A stretch of DNA of 64,000 nt from Macrotrachela quadricornifera (lineage: Eukaryota; Rotifera; Eurotatoria; Philodinida; Philodinidae), in NCBI GenBank assembly GCA_022393335.1, contig JAJEKB010021088.1, forward strand, positions 412,224 through 476,223. The letters are read 5' to 3'. The notes beneath the pieces are model-generated. The model did no database searches, had not been told where the DNA came from, and saw only the letters and a program-made list of their open reading frames with translations. Shown piece after piece: positions 1-11,548 of the stretch. The position numbers were made by a program, and so were the translations under genes. How positions within the stretch are numbered: position 1 is the stretch's first letter; every line of letters starts with the position of its first letter.

Positions 1-1845
1 AGAAAATAAATAGAACAATGTTAAATGCTTTGATAAATGCATTTGAAAGATAGATTATGAAGAATTTAAGAAATAATAAAGTTATTATATCCATCTAATG
101 CAATAGCTATGGAATCGGCAATTATTACAATAATAGACACTATAGTTTTCATTTGTCCAACATGACCAGCATATAGGTACACCACATTGAGTACAATTAC
201 CCCCTATATAAAAGAAATTTATTTGTTGGGAACAACGTCCACAACTCGATGAAGTTGATGTTGACATATTTTGTTGTTGTGATTGTGGATGGTGATGGTG
301 TTGTATTTGTTGATATGGCTGTTGATTTTGAGATTGTTGGTGTTGATATTGGTGTTGTATATATGGATTAGATTGATCAGCAATTACTTGGTATACTGAA
401 TTTGATAAGTCGACTGAAGATGATGATAAATGAGAAACGTTAAAATCATGACGTGGTGCTTTTGATAAAATGTCACTCGTAGAATCAAGCATTTGTAAAT
501 TATTAGTGATGGATGTTGTTTTTGATGAACGTTTCTTTTTCTTTGATTTGGATTCTATAACTTCATTATCATCATCATCATTCGTATACTTTTTCTTCGC
601 TGGCTTCTTCTGTGTCTTTACAACATTTTCACCAACAACATCCAAATCCGTCACACTGACACCGTATGGTCTTTTTATAAGACGTTTTGACTTTTTTATT
701 GTTGATGCCTGTTTCGGTGATAAAAATTTAGCTACAATTGCTTCTACTGCTGATAAACGATTAGTAGAATCTAAAACTATATGAGGGTATAGAAGATTTC
801 AAGATAATACTTCTGTGAATCAACTAAATGACTACCTGAATTCGAAGATACATTTGTTGACAAAGTTGAATTTAGAGAAATATTTGAAAATGGTGCACGT
901 ACTGTTGTATTTAGATTTTTTGTTGTCGTAGTAGATGCTGATCCATCATTTGATGTTGTTGATTGTTCAAGAGTAGATGTCATATCCAAAACTTCATTCA
1001 ACAATTCATATGCATTATCTGTAGGATCATTTGATATATTAACATCAATGTGTGTACCATTTGATTCATCATGTAAAATAGTTGTTGTTGATGAATCTAA
1101 CAGAGCAAATATAGAACAGGTATTAAAGGTAATTAATTTGAAATTTACTAGTTAATAAATTTGGAGAAGAATTAGACCTTTGTAATATTTTTCTTGGTGC
1201 CATTACCGTAGTATTGAAATTAAAAGGTACATGTAATGTACCAGATGATGTTTGAGAAAGTTGTTCAGATGATGACGATGTTGTTGTTGTTGAAGAAGTA
1301 TATTTGATAATTCGATCATGTTTCACTGCTCTACTATCAAGTGGACAAATGCCGGCTTTAGCAAAAGCTGTGGAACAATGTGCAGGAATTAAAGCATAAT
1401 CATACAACTTTGAAAATAGATGGACAAATTCTAGTTTATCCATTGTTTTTGTTGTTATTTTATTTCTTTCCCACAATAGCTGCTTCCACTGTTGCTTCAC
1501 ATATTTCAAGGTATAAACATCTAATGGTTGTAGTATATGGGTACAATGACTCGGTAAACATAGCAGATGTATATCATTCTCAATGGCTAAGCGAATACTC
1601 TTTATACTTAAATGTGAATAATGACCATCAAATATCAGCAATAATGGTCGTTTCAAATGGTTGACATTTGGAATGAATAATTTTTCCAAATAATCATAAA
1701 AACAATGTTCATCTGACCAACCAGATTTTCTACCATTGCATACAGCACCTTCTATTACATTTTTAGGACACCATTCTGTATACAATCGAAGAGACTTATA
1801 AATGATATATGGAGGTAAGCACACTCCACTAGCTGAAATTGTTAA

Positions 1846-1853
1846 TATAACAG
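1846..1853 (+). repeat. Left target-site duplication of the foldback element
   Basis: TATAACAG, identical to 2441-2448; the bases on either side of the two copies differ, so the duplication is exactly 8 bp. Confidence 0.8.
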
Positions 1854-2440
1854 GGCGCTAGGACAGAATGTCGCAAGACAAATCGTCGCGGACAAATCGT
1901 TGCGGACAAATCGTCGCATGGACAAATCGTCGCAAGACAATTCGTTGCAGGACAAAACGTCGCGGACATATCGTTGCGGCCAAATCGTCGCAGACATTTC
2001 GTCGTGGACAAAACGTCGCATGGACAAAACTTAATTAGTAGCACCGTCGGCTTTAGTTCTTTCAAGTTACTTTATAGCAGGAAACAAATGTTTTTTTGTT
2101 CATTTATACTTTATTTCAGAAAAACATTTTCTGAGAAATAACAATGTAGCGTTATGAAATATTGCATTTTATTATTGCAGCGATTTGTCTATGCGACGAT
2201 TTGTCCTTGCGACGATTTGTCCGTGCGACGATTTGTCCGTGCAACGATTTGTCCGTGCAACGATTTGTCCATGCGACGATTTGTCCGCACGACGATTTTT
2301 TTGCGATGATTTGTCCGCGACGATCTGTCCGCAACGATATGTCCGCGACGATTTGTCTTGTAACGAATTGTCTTGCGATGATTTGTCCATGCGACGATTT
2401 GTCCGCAACGATTTGTCTTGCGACATTCTGTCCGGTCACC
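1854..2440. mobile_element. Foldback-like non-autonomous element with tandem-repeat inverted arms
   Basis: A 587-bp insertion within the pogo transposase core. The left arm (about 1859-2030) is some 12 degenerate copies of a 14-16 bp unit of the form GGACAAATCGTCGC. The right arm (about 2180-2435) is some 17 copies of its reverse complement. The central spacer of about 150 bp is ordinary AT-rich sequence. The outer ends read GGCGCTAGGACAGAATGTCGC and, inverted, GGTGACCGGACAGAATGTCGC. An exact 8-bp duplication TATAACAG flanks it at 1846-1853 and 2441-2448. Long inverted repeats built from short tandem repeats are the hallmark of foldback elements; the 8-bp TSD fits hAT-like or some MULE-like transposases, so the superfamily is open. 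The several long ORFs on both strands here are artefacts of the repeat unit. Confidence 0.85.
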
Positions 2441-2448
2441 TATAACAG
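2441..2448 (+). repeat. Right target-site duplication of the foldback element
   Basis: TATAACAG, the partner of 1846-1853. Deleting the element plus one copy restores an uninterrupted transposase reading frame across the junction (GDAGKGLTTV into TISASGVCLPPY). Confidence 0.8.
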
Positions 2449-3385
2449 TAGTTAAACCTTTACCAGCATCTCCTTGTATTCTAAGAAAAAGAAACAACAG
2501 AAATTATAATCAAAAATATATAGTTTAAAAATTTCAACATATATGGCATACTAACTGACTGGCGTATTTAGTATCACGTTTTACAATTACTACTCGACGG
2601 CCAGGTTCTTGAATAAAACCACACTCATCAGTATTAAAAATATTTTGAGGTTTATTAACCAAATCCAATTTTAGCAAAACCTTGTTCAATACTCCAAACC
2701 AACCATTAATAATTTCTTCTGTTGCACCTTCGGCACTAGCTTTTTCTAACAAACTACTGTTCATAAGTTTCAAATCATTATGCCATCTTTTTAGGAACCC
2801 ATAGTACCAATCCTTTGTTGGCCTACCACTAACAAATCGACCTCTCAAGTCCATAAGATCAGCATATTCTTCAGCATATCTAAGAACATCACAGCAACTC
2901 GATAATTGCCCCTATTCTCGTAAAGTTGTTATCAACTTTACTAAATATTGTTCATCATCTACTGTAAAAGCTGATGGATGCCCATCATTTGATTTAATAG
3001 GCTTTAAAACATTTGATGATAAAGTACCAAGTGGAATATTGAACTTAGTGCTAGCTTCCCTATAACTCCATTTTTCTTTTTCAATTAGTTCAACAGCTTT
3101 TGCAAGTTCTTCTTTGCTGTATGCTGGGCCAGATGTTTTCTTTTTATAATTTCGAACCATTAAGAATATTTTTTGCAAGTTAAAACAATTAATAATATTT
3201 ATTCCAAATAAGAACGACAAAATGTATTATAAGTTAGAATAAGCAAGAATATTTATTACACGTTAGAATAAATACGAATATTTATTACAAATAAGAACAA
3301 GTAACGCTCGTCCAGGGACTCGCTCAGCTCTTTCTCGTAGAGATGGTATTTTTGAACTATCAATAGACTATTTATTAGTATAATT

Positions 3386-4087
3386 TCAAAAAACAAAATA
3401 AGCACAATCTCGATGTGTCTTTCTGTCAAGTTCATCTAAATGTTTCAGCTCGGCGTCTTGAGCGGAAGTAGGTCGAACTTGTAGAACCTTCATGTCGAAA
3501 TGTCGAAGAATGACTATGTCTTCCACTTTCTTCACTCTACTGAGTAGTACATAAATTGATGCGACTTGCAAGGTTCCAAGTGGAACTTGAAAATCGACCA
3601 CAATTTTGTTCATTGTTAGTCCTTGCGCCTTATAAGTAGTTATTGCGAAGGCAGGTACAATTGGCAGTTGTGTTCTTGTAACTTGAATCACTTGTGGAAT
3701 TTTTCTTCCACCTTGCACTTGTTCGAACAGATGTCCGAAGAGCTGCTTAATTGGAACAGTAAATCGCTTTTTAATTAATGGAATAGGAATTAGTTTAGGG
3801 CGAAGACCATCGAGGTTTGTTTCTACTTGTGATGTATTAATTTCCACGAGCGCATATAATGGCTTTCGTATGTATATCGTATTTGAGGAAAATACATCGC
3901 TCTTTACCTTGAAACCACCTAGCTCCTCCTGATCATCGTATATGAGCTCTCGAAAAATACCCTGAGTGCCGTTTGAGAGTCCTAGTTCACAGGCGATGTT
4001 ATCGGTGAGAAGTACAGGCATGTTTAGTACGAAGGGTAAGAGACCAGGAAGAAGCTCGGTCTTGTTATCCGATAGATGGTAATAATG
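3386..4087 (-). pseudogene. C-terminal fragment of PIF1/Helitron-type DNA helicase
   Basis: About 230 codons of the C-terminal half of a PIF1-like superfamily 1 helicase of the kind carried by Helitrons. The open frame covers 3386-4021, and the same frame continues upstream to about 4087 with LSDNKTELLPG. Recognisable segments are MPVLLTDNIACELGLSNGTQ (the DNA-binding/GT-rich turn before motif V), PAFAITTYKAQGLTMNKIV (motif V/VI region with the T-x-x-K-x-QG signature) and YVLLSRVKKVEDIVIL (motif VI with the LSR arginine). The Walker A/B half and any HUH nuclease are missing, so it is 5'-truncated. It starts just beyond the pogo remnant, in keeping with a transposon graveyard. A truncated host PIF1 gene is the alternative, but no introns or other exons are visible. 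Confidence 0.75.
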
Positions 4088-7000
4088 TAACTAGTATTTT
4101 TAAAATTTGAGATAACAGTGATCATATTTCGATAATCAATCATCACTACCTGCTTCATAGATATCAGTAATATCACCATCCGATAGCTCTAATGTAATAT
4201 GATTGACAATACCATCGAGGTTTTCCTCATTTTGGGTATATGCAATTTCACCATCACTTTCAGTTAAAACAGTACTTGCAGCAACTATTGCTGTTGTTTT
4301 TGCTCGTTTTAAACGTCTTTTTTTAGTTTGTGAAGTAAAATTTCTCAAAACATCAATTCTTAAATAAAGGTTTTCAGAGAAACCTCTCTAAAACTCTTAA
4401 AAACTACCGTAAAATAAATAAACTATAGTGGATTCGGTAGCAGACGTGATTCTCTATCATATACGCTATTTAAAAAGATCAATAAATTTGACCAAAATCA
4501 ACTTTTATTGGGTGTGAGCTGAACCTTAAAGTGAAAAAAATTAGAGTCGAATTGGAATTTAATAAACTAATAAATAATTAATAGTTAGTTTTACTAGTTT
4601 TTTTAAAACGTTTGCTCCAAGATAAGCGAAAATTGATAACTCAAGACGGACTATTTTTTACCAGGTAATTAATAATAAACAATATATGAACTCTCTTTAG
4701 GATAATTCCACTAAAGATAGTGAGCTATGGAGAATTCAAATTTGAGATCGGTGTTTTATTATTAGAAGATATTAAATAATGATAAATGAATAAATCATAG
4801 TTTTTTATGAAACTTGATAGATCATTATCAATCACTGAAAATGCGAATTTAAAGTCAGAAAGGCTTTTCTAATTTGACTCTTCATCGTTTTTTGATGAAT
4901 TCATTATTTTAAGTTTAATCGAAAAATATTTGAGGATCGTGAACCTATGTTCAAAATTGATTCTAAGATAAAGATTTTTCTTTGTTGACTACTATACGTG
5001 AGATCTTTTGGGTAAGATTTATATAAACATATGTTAAAAGACAAACTGATCACTTGAAGTCTTGTTGTTTAGTCTTCATAGACATTAGCCATAAAACGAC
5101 ATTCCAAACCAACGAAGATTCTTCTTTGAGCACAATGTAATCTACTCTATTTGTAGTAATTCTTAAATAGTTCCCTTTTTTTCTAAATTTCTTCATAGTG
5201 AGCATATTAATAAATGCCCTGTAACTTTTCAAAAGAAATTGGAACGAGATACATCTATTGGTTTCAGAGCTGAGCTCATATTGAACGACTAGACGTTGAT
5301 TTGACAAGCGTGTTAATACTGGTATGACTGATAGTTTCAGTTTTTTGAATAATTGCCAAATGATAGGATCGTTGAGCAAACATATTCTTTTTTGAACATT
5401 TCAGATGACACAAGCTCTTCATTAGAGAACTGGTGAACGCTAACACGGCGTTATTTGTTTATAGTAAAGTAAATAGGAATAAATATGCAGTTATATCGTC
5501 CGAAAAATGGTCAGGAGTTCTCAATAATTCTAACTGAAAAAAGAAACTTTTACTTTTGAAATAATGATGATTTGAAGTGAGGTCATCTGTATTCCAGGTT
5601 GGTTATAGTACGAAACTTGATCATCAAATGCCAACATCTGAGTAACATTTAATTCAAGTTTATTAAAGAACCATTGAAAGGTGATCAGTACTTTTCATAA
5701 CATCTATCTTATCTAATTATCCTAGCATATTAGAATTCGTTCGCCTAGACTGCTTTCAAATTGAAAGAATTTACGAATATCCTGTATCATGGCTCGCTGA
5801 AACTTTAAATTCAGTCAGTCCCTTTCAAAAAGACGAGTTGTTTGACTGTGATTGATCATTTAATCCATCAAATAAAAAAGTCAATTATGTTTAATTTAAA
5901 TTTAATGATCAATAAGTATTATGAAGACTCCTTTTTTTAATATAAATAAATTCGATTGTTGCATATATACTCAATCTCTCAATCGGTTGCAGGATTTTTT
6001 TTGAAATAATGTATTTCCTTTTTTCTTGCTGAATACTCATAGCATCTTGGTTATTGACTATTTCGGTAAGAAAATCACCGTTAGCATTGAATTCTTGTGA
6101 GCATATCATTATTCTAACTAATTTGTCCTTTATGTCTTTGTTTACTCTTTGCTGATATTTTCTATCATTGAGACATATTAGTCATCAAAATCAGATACAT
6201 TCGATTATATAGACATCACTTTGATAGAATCGAAAAAGTACAGTGAATTTAAGTGAATGTTCAATTTTAAGAGTTTTTATTGTAGACAATACGGGGAAAT
6301 GGGTTGATAGTTTATAATATAAATATGTCTAGATCTAGAAGTTGTACTGTATGTGCATTTCTATTGATTAGATTTCGTAAGCATCAATAGTAAAACACAA
6401 TTCTAAATACACAATAATCATTCATGAACAGCTATAAATAAATAAAGCTATTGTTGTTGTTGTAAATGAACTATTGAGTAATTTATATGTATGGCACATT
6501 GAAGCTACATTGACAAATGAATAGGTGCTTATACAGTAGATTTATTGAAAGTATGTCAAACTAGAGTAGAAGTTTGTAGCAAAAACTATTATTGATTGAA
6601 TTTTTACAGAAAATATAAGTCTACACAATATTCGTGTTGTAATTAACTCGATCTGACAACAGACATACTGTAATACTTTTCTAACCAAAGAAAAAGTCAG
6701 CGATTTTTAGTTTAATATACAGGTCTTTATTGAAACCGTTATTCTGAGAGATCGTTGAAGATTACTATTTACAGTAAAAGAATATTGTATGAAACAGCAT
6801 ATTTGAGAATAATGCACAAAATTATTGATTTGAAAAATGTATGTTAAAGATCTAGGATCTCCTCCATTTATCATGCTTTATACAAATATGATTTTCATTT
6901 TAAAATTTTAAATCATTAATATTTTTATTGATGCTTTCTCAAAATCCTGCTGACTTTTATTCTAACTTTATTGCATGTTTAAATAATATCAAATTAATAA

Positions 7001-8632
7001 GTCAAAGACTCACATTTTTCTTCATAAAGGCTAGTTCTTTTCCTAATTTTATACATTCTCTCAAATCAATTTGCTAAAATAAGTGAAGATTTACTTTCAA
7101 CATTGGTATTGCATTCTAGTCAAAACATAAATTACAATGTCTGCAGTGCATCATAATATTTCAAAAGTAAGATACATATGAGTACAGAAATAATCAATCG
7201 GTAATGTTGCTTTAGATGAGTCAAGTTGATCGATAAGAACATCCTTCAATACACTCAAGGTAGATATATTTTTGTCGAAGTTTTCAGAAAACTATCAAAG
7301 ATTCTTTTCTAAGAGCTGCCTATGATAAAATGAGTGCAAGATTTTTTATAGGTGACGAAGGAGAGTTGTTTTAAACAACATTACATCTTATATTTCATAC
7401 TTGACTTTAGGAGTGCACACAGGTGACATCTGATGACCAATGCGTTACTCAATTTCACATTTTGATAAAGCTATTTCTGCCAATAGAGATATTGGGTCCG
7501 ACTAATGTAGTATGTATGGTTAGTTATAAGAAATTACATTTCAAAGTGGAAGAGAATATTGTTTGACATAATAGTCTGCGAATAATATTTTCAAGTTTTC
7601 ATGCACAAATTACTACCGAGTGATAGCCTTTGACATAGATATAATAAATAAGATTTATTCCGTGAAGAAGTAAATTAAAAGAATGATTATCATTTATATA
7701 TGAACCATAGATAGCAAATATTTCTTTAAAAGGATAATAGGTAAAGAATGGACGTTAGCTTTCGGTCTTTCAAATGATTAAGAAGGCTAAAATATAAAAT
7801 AATTACAATCGAAATTATGTTCAGTAATAATCATACAAAATTTTCTTTCAGAAAAGGGTGAGTGAATCTGTAGGATGAGCGTTACTTGTTATTTATTATT
7901 TTTAGATTTATTTTCTTGAAATTTGTTTTTATTGATTTTATTAATTTTCATATTAATTTTTTTAAACTTATTTTTCTGGATTTATTTCTCACTATTTTTT
8001 GGTAATTTTTTGTATTTTTACTTTTGGATGCAATAAAAATCATATGAATCTAAAAATATCTGTTAATTTTCGCTGTACAAGCATTCAAAAACTAGAGGCA
8101 AACGGTATTGACTACTCGTATATACCAACATCGGTTAATTCCGGTGTACCAAAAAAAACCGGCAGTTTACCGCGGTTTTTACCCGTTTTCTATCACATGG
8201 AGAAGTATAAAAGTACATGTACTTGTATTGCGCAAGCGTACTGCATACTTAAGATTTTTAGGTAAAAAGTCCGAATGTACCTTAGTACTGTACTACGTAT
8301 TCAATTTGCTGAGAAGAATGATGTCGAAATAATAATCGTTTCATGCTAGATGGTGCATGATCAACATGATCATTATTAACGATGAATATTTAATTAAACA
8401 AGATGTTTGAAGGTTATTCTTTTTGATCTCATCATTAAAATATAATATTTAATGAGAATTCATTTGTTAGAAAAAACATGAGTTGTTTCCGTCTATGATT
8501 AACTTAAAAAAGAATATTATAATCTCAGTTATTCATAATCAACTTTATCAGCAGATTGAACGATATACTTTTTCTATTGATTGTTATCAATAGGATATAT
8601 TCAATTGAAAATTCTGATTAAATTTTTTATCT
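4088..8632. other. Gene-poor repeat-bearing spacer
   Basis: No convincing gene. Small open frames at 4136-4348 (acidic), 5050-5379 and 5909-6109 have no recognisable domain, unremarkable composition and no splice context. A dispersed repeat copy lies at about 7520-7640 (listed separately), and a single end of the GAGCGTTACTTG repeat lies near 7876-7890. Otherwise the sequence is anonymous AT-rich DNA up to the GPCR. Confidence 0.6.
7520..7640 (+). repeat. Dispersed repeat, copy 1 (inverted relative to 12,860-12,970)
   Basis: About 120 bp around TTTGACATAATAGTCTG and GTGATAGCC(T)TTGACATAGAT closely match the reverse complement of about 12,860-12,970. The copy at 12.9 kb abuts a MITE at the point where this copy reads straight through, so this one approximates the empty site. 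Confidence 0.7.
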
Positions 8633-9520
8633 ATGAGCACATTATTAGATCAAGTGTTGAAAGTGAATATATATGTTCAACCAGTACTATTTATTCTCAT
8701 TGTAGTTACAAATAGTTTTAGTATTCGTATTTTATGTTCTCGTACACTCCGTCATTGTCCATGCTCCTATTATTTTGTTGGATATGCCATCTCTAATATT
8801 ATTTGTAGCTGCTTATTATGTCCAACACAAATAATACGTGGTGTGCTTATTGGTTGGGAGAGTACATCGATCGGATGTTATATTTATTTCTATGCATTAT
8901 ATTTACCACCCATTGTTGCTCGATCAATGCTTGTTTTAGCTTCATTTGATCGATATTGTTCGAGTTCGAAATCACGTCGATTACATTCAACAAATACTAA
9001 ACGAACAGTTCGCATAAATATTATTATTACAACGATATCTGATGTAGTATACATGTCACCTATGTCTATGATCTTTTATTTCGATAGAATAACTGGCATA
9101 TGTCGACAATACACAACTTCAATAGTCGATATTTATGTATTTAGTCAAATAATATTATATTATGGTCTCGCACCATTATTATTGATTATATTTGGTATTT
9201 TAACCATTATTAATATTCGTCAACGTGTTATTCGTATGATACCACAAAATAACTTGATACATAATCATCGTACAGATGGCCAATTAGCACGTATGTTACT
9301 TCTTCAAGTTTTTGCTCATATAATTCTGACAACTCCATTTGGTATAATATATTCTCTCAATGCATTTAATCCATCATCACGCACACCGTATATTATTGCT
9401 ATGCGTTATATATTTCTTATTTTGACACAATGTGATTTTTTTATGTCATTTTTTCTCTATATTTCATCGGCAAGTATCTATCGTGAACAATTTCGTCAAT
9501 TATTCAGATTTACAAGGTAA
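8633..9520 (+). CDS. Rhodopsin-like (class A) GPCR, intronless
   Basis: A 295-residue seven-transmembrane protein. The N terminus is short, followed by TM1 (about 16-33, VLFILIVVTNSFSIRIL), TM2 (about 45-62), TM3 (about 83-103) ending in the DRY-box equivalent ASFDRYCSS, TM4 (about 125-145), TM5 (about 168-190), a basic loop 3 and TM6-7 (about 219-280). The C-tail is very short and ends in FRFTR. Cys residues before TM3 (IGCYIY) and in loop 2 (GICRQY) could form the usual disulphide. Start ATG 8633 is the first Met and gives a normal short ectodomain. Ligand cannot be assigned; it resembles divergent FMRFamide/peptide-type receptors expanded in bdelloids. It stands alone between repeat-rich stretches. 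Confidence 0.85.
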   Translation: MSTLLDQVLKVNIYVQPVLFILIVVTNSFSIRILCSRTLRHCPCSYYFVGYAISNIICSCLLCPTQIIRGVLIGWESTSIGCYIYFYALYLPPIVARSMLVLASFDRYCSSSKSRRLHSTNTKRTVRINIIITTISDVVYMSPMSMIFYFDRITGICRQYTTSIVDIYVFSQIILYYGLAPLLLIIFGILTIINIRQRVIRMIPQNNLIHNHRTDGQLARMLLLQVFAHIILTTPFGIIYSLNAFNPSSRTPYIIAMRYIFLILTQCDFFMSFFLYISSASIYREQFRQLFRFTR

Positions 9521-9726
9521 ATTAACAATATCGACTCAATATTAATGCGATACTATCAATGATTAGATATAATACTCTACAACAATGAAATTTATGATTG
9601 TCAATCTTCATTTTTCTTCGAACATTAAGATAAACCTATTACTCCTTTTTTAATGTTTAATCAATGAGAAAAAAATCGTGAAATATATTAGATTTTAAAG
9701 TGAAGATAAATATTTTATTTTACGCA
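9521..9726. other. 3' flank of the GPCR, nothing further seen
   Basis: AT-rich spacer without an open frame or an inverted-repeat boundary; the next structured element begins at 9727. Confidence 0.5.
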
Positions 9727-10598
9727 AGTGAATGTATTCATCAAGAGAGTGCTCAAAAAATGCTCACACTAGAAAATGCCGCGAGAACTCATGAGTACTC
9801 ATTGATATTACTCGTGCTAGAATCCGACCATCTGAGTACTTGCCTTGGAATAATGAGTGTTTCATGTGTGCTTACGTAGAATTTTTGAGTACCCTATTCG
9901 TCTCTGACAGAGACGAATAGGCTTATGTTTTTTCAGTACTATTGTACTACAGTCATTTTATTCAAATAGAAAATTAATAACAAAAAATACAAGGCTACCT
10001 ATTGAGAATTTGACAGAACGATCAATAGAAGAACTACACATACCATTTTATTTAGATTATTTTTTAGTACAAATACTAAAACTAAAAAAGAAATATACTA
10101 ATCACAGATTAAAAACAGTAAAATCAACTTAAGAAAAGTACATCAGATTTTAGTCAGTGAATTCGAAAAATGCGATTACAAATAAACATGCAGTTTGGAT
10201 TAATACAAAAACATCCATATTTAAAAACTGATGCATCTATTGTATTATTCGTATGTTTTTAGAATTTAAAACTGATAACAGATTTTAACAAAAGTCGATA
10301 ATTCCCTTTAATCGGATCACGTTTCACCGGTAATCTGAAAAACTGTATTTTAATAATGAAACTTTTATCGAAATTTCGAAAATGAGACTAAAAATAATTT
10401 TTATTAGTATATTTAAACTTGCATGAGTTTTCTTTATTACATAATTATTATTCATGATTTTGTATTAAAGTGTATAGATGTTCATCTAAATATTCTATAA
10501 AAAACTCGCATGAGTACTCCCATGATTACATTCATACACATGAATTTGTTTTAGTACTCATGCTGGCAAGTCGTACTCTCTTGATGAATACATTCACT
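9727..10598. mobile_element. Candidate DNA transposon/MITE with perfect 24-bp terminal inverted repeats
   Basis: The 24-bp sequence beginning AGTGAATGTATTCATCAAG at 9727-9750 recurs exactly inverted at 10,575-10,598. The 872-bp interval is rich in the words CATGAGTACTC and GAGTACTCATG near both ends and encodes nothing recognisable (the 61-codon frame at 10,470 overlaps the right end and is not credible). No target-site duplication is evident directly outside. A non-autonomous element is the simplest reading. Confidence 0.6.
9893..9921. repeat. Perfect 29-bp palindrome (hairpin)
   Basis: CCTATTCGTCTCTG, a single A, then CAGAGACGAATAGG: 14-bp perfectly complementary arms with a one-base centre, inside the 9727-10,598 element. 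Its GC content is well above the surroundings. Confidence 0.85.
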
Positions 10599-11548
10599 AG
10601 GGTATATATCCATTTCAGTTCTCTACCATTGAGTTTCATTCATATGATAACATAAATTGCTTTTGAAATTTTTATAATTTATCATAAATCTAAATACTAT
10701 CACACACGTCACACAATATTAAACACATGAAGCATATATTATCTTTATTCTCTTGACATTTCCTTCTTACATTATATATAACATATTTCACTATAGAGAA
10801 ATAGACACATGAATGAGAAGATTAATTATGTTTGATAGAATCAATTCAAATAATAATTGCATTGAAATAGAAAATATAAAATGATTACTAGTTTTACAAA
10901 ACCTGTCGAATATAGTTAACACTTACGAAATAAATTCAATGTTTCCAAGAGTTCGAGACATGATCAAAGAACAATTGAGATGAAACAATTTAGCCAGTTA
11001 ATACATAATTACTCGCTTACATTACGTTTCTTATTTATTGATATCACACATTCAGTGCCCAATAATTATACGATTATATAAATGTGGGTGATTATTTCTC
11101 ATATATGTTTAAATACGAATAATTTCGATAATCTTTCTTTTTTTTTTCTAACCGATAGAATAATAATTATTTTCGGTGTTCCGTTATTTTTATTTCTAAT
11201 AATCTAGGTGAAACATAGATTAATCTAATTCTAGAATAAGAATCTGAATAACATATTTCGTGATAATCGATCATAATTATAATTGAATTTCGAAGAATTG
11301 GATAATATTCGTTTCAATTGATTCTGATGGTCAATTTTTGTGTTCTGAATCAATATTTAACCAATTTTTATTTTTAATTCCATTCAATTGAGTGAAAGAA
11401 TTTTTCCATATAAAAGAGGGCAGGCAGAATTCTTCGCAAACAGAATTTTAGTACAGTATCAATATATAGTATGATATTAAGAACTCTATTAATAAATCGA
11501 CAGTTCTAATTCGTTTCTATTAAAATTAACTTAGAATTCTGCTACTTT
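10599..11548. other. Intergenic AT-rich DNA
   Basis: No gene, RNA or clear repeat boundary seen. Dispersed AGAATTCTG-like words begin near 11,430 and announce the large palindrome that follows. Confidence 0.45.

Larger units (their letters stand above)
85..3160 (-). pseudogene. pogo/Tigger-type (CENP-B-like) DDE transposase, disrupted
   Basis: Remnant of a multi-exon Tc1/mariner-superfamily pogo transposase. The likely start is the ATG at 3158-3160 (MVRNYKKK). An N-terminal psq-type helix-turn-helix (ELAKAVELIEKEKWSYREAS) is followed by a CENP-B-like region with GRPTKDWYYGFLKRW, then the DDE core. Its three catalytic positions are visible: FNTDECGF near 2660, LIFDGHYSH near 1640 and HILQPLDV near 1550. 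The C-terminal part has a basic patch (RLIKRPYGVSVTDLD), a His/Gln-rich stretch and a Cys-rich tail with four CxxC pairs ending at 85. Two lesions are seen: an in-frame TAG at 2912-2914 just after TTLRE, with clear coding on both sides, and a 587-bp foldback insertion at 1854-2440 inside the core. Deleting the insert and one TSD copy rejoins the frame. Probable short introns lie near 1100-1150 and 2480-2550. The family call is firm; exon ends are approximate. Confidence 0.85.

Noticed and set aside
777..1004. Separate Ser/Thr-rich gene between the two ends of the transposase
   Set aside because: Its frame continues from the transposase exon through a short intron and runs into the basic C-terminal region, so it is part of the same gene.
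1829..2497. Six overlapping ORFs on both strands with D-K-S/R-R-F-V-rich translations
   Set aside because: They are translations of the 14-16 bp tandem units of the foldback element; every frame and strand stays open because the unit lacks stops.
4136..4348. Acidic 70-codon ORF upstream of the helicase fragment
   Set aside because: Lies in a different frame from the helicase, lacks a domain and a credible start; could be transposon debris but nothing shows it.
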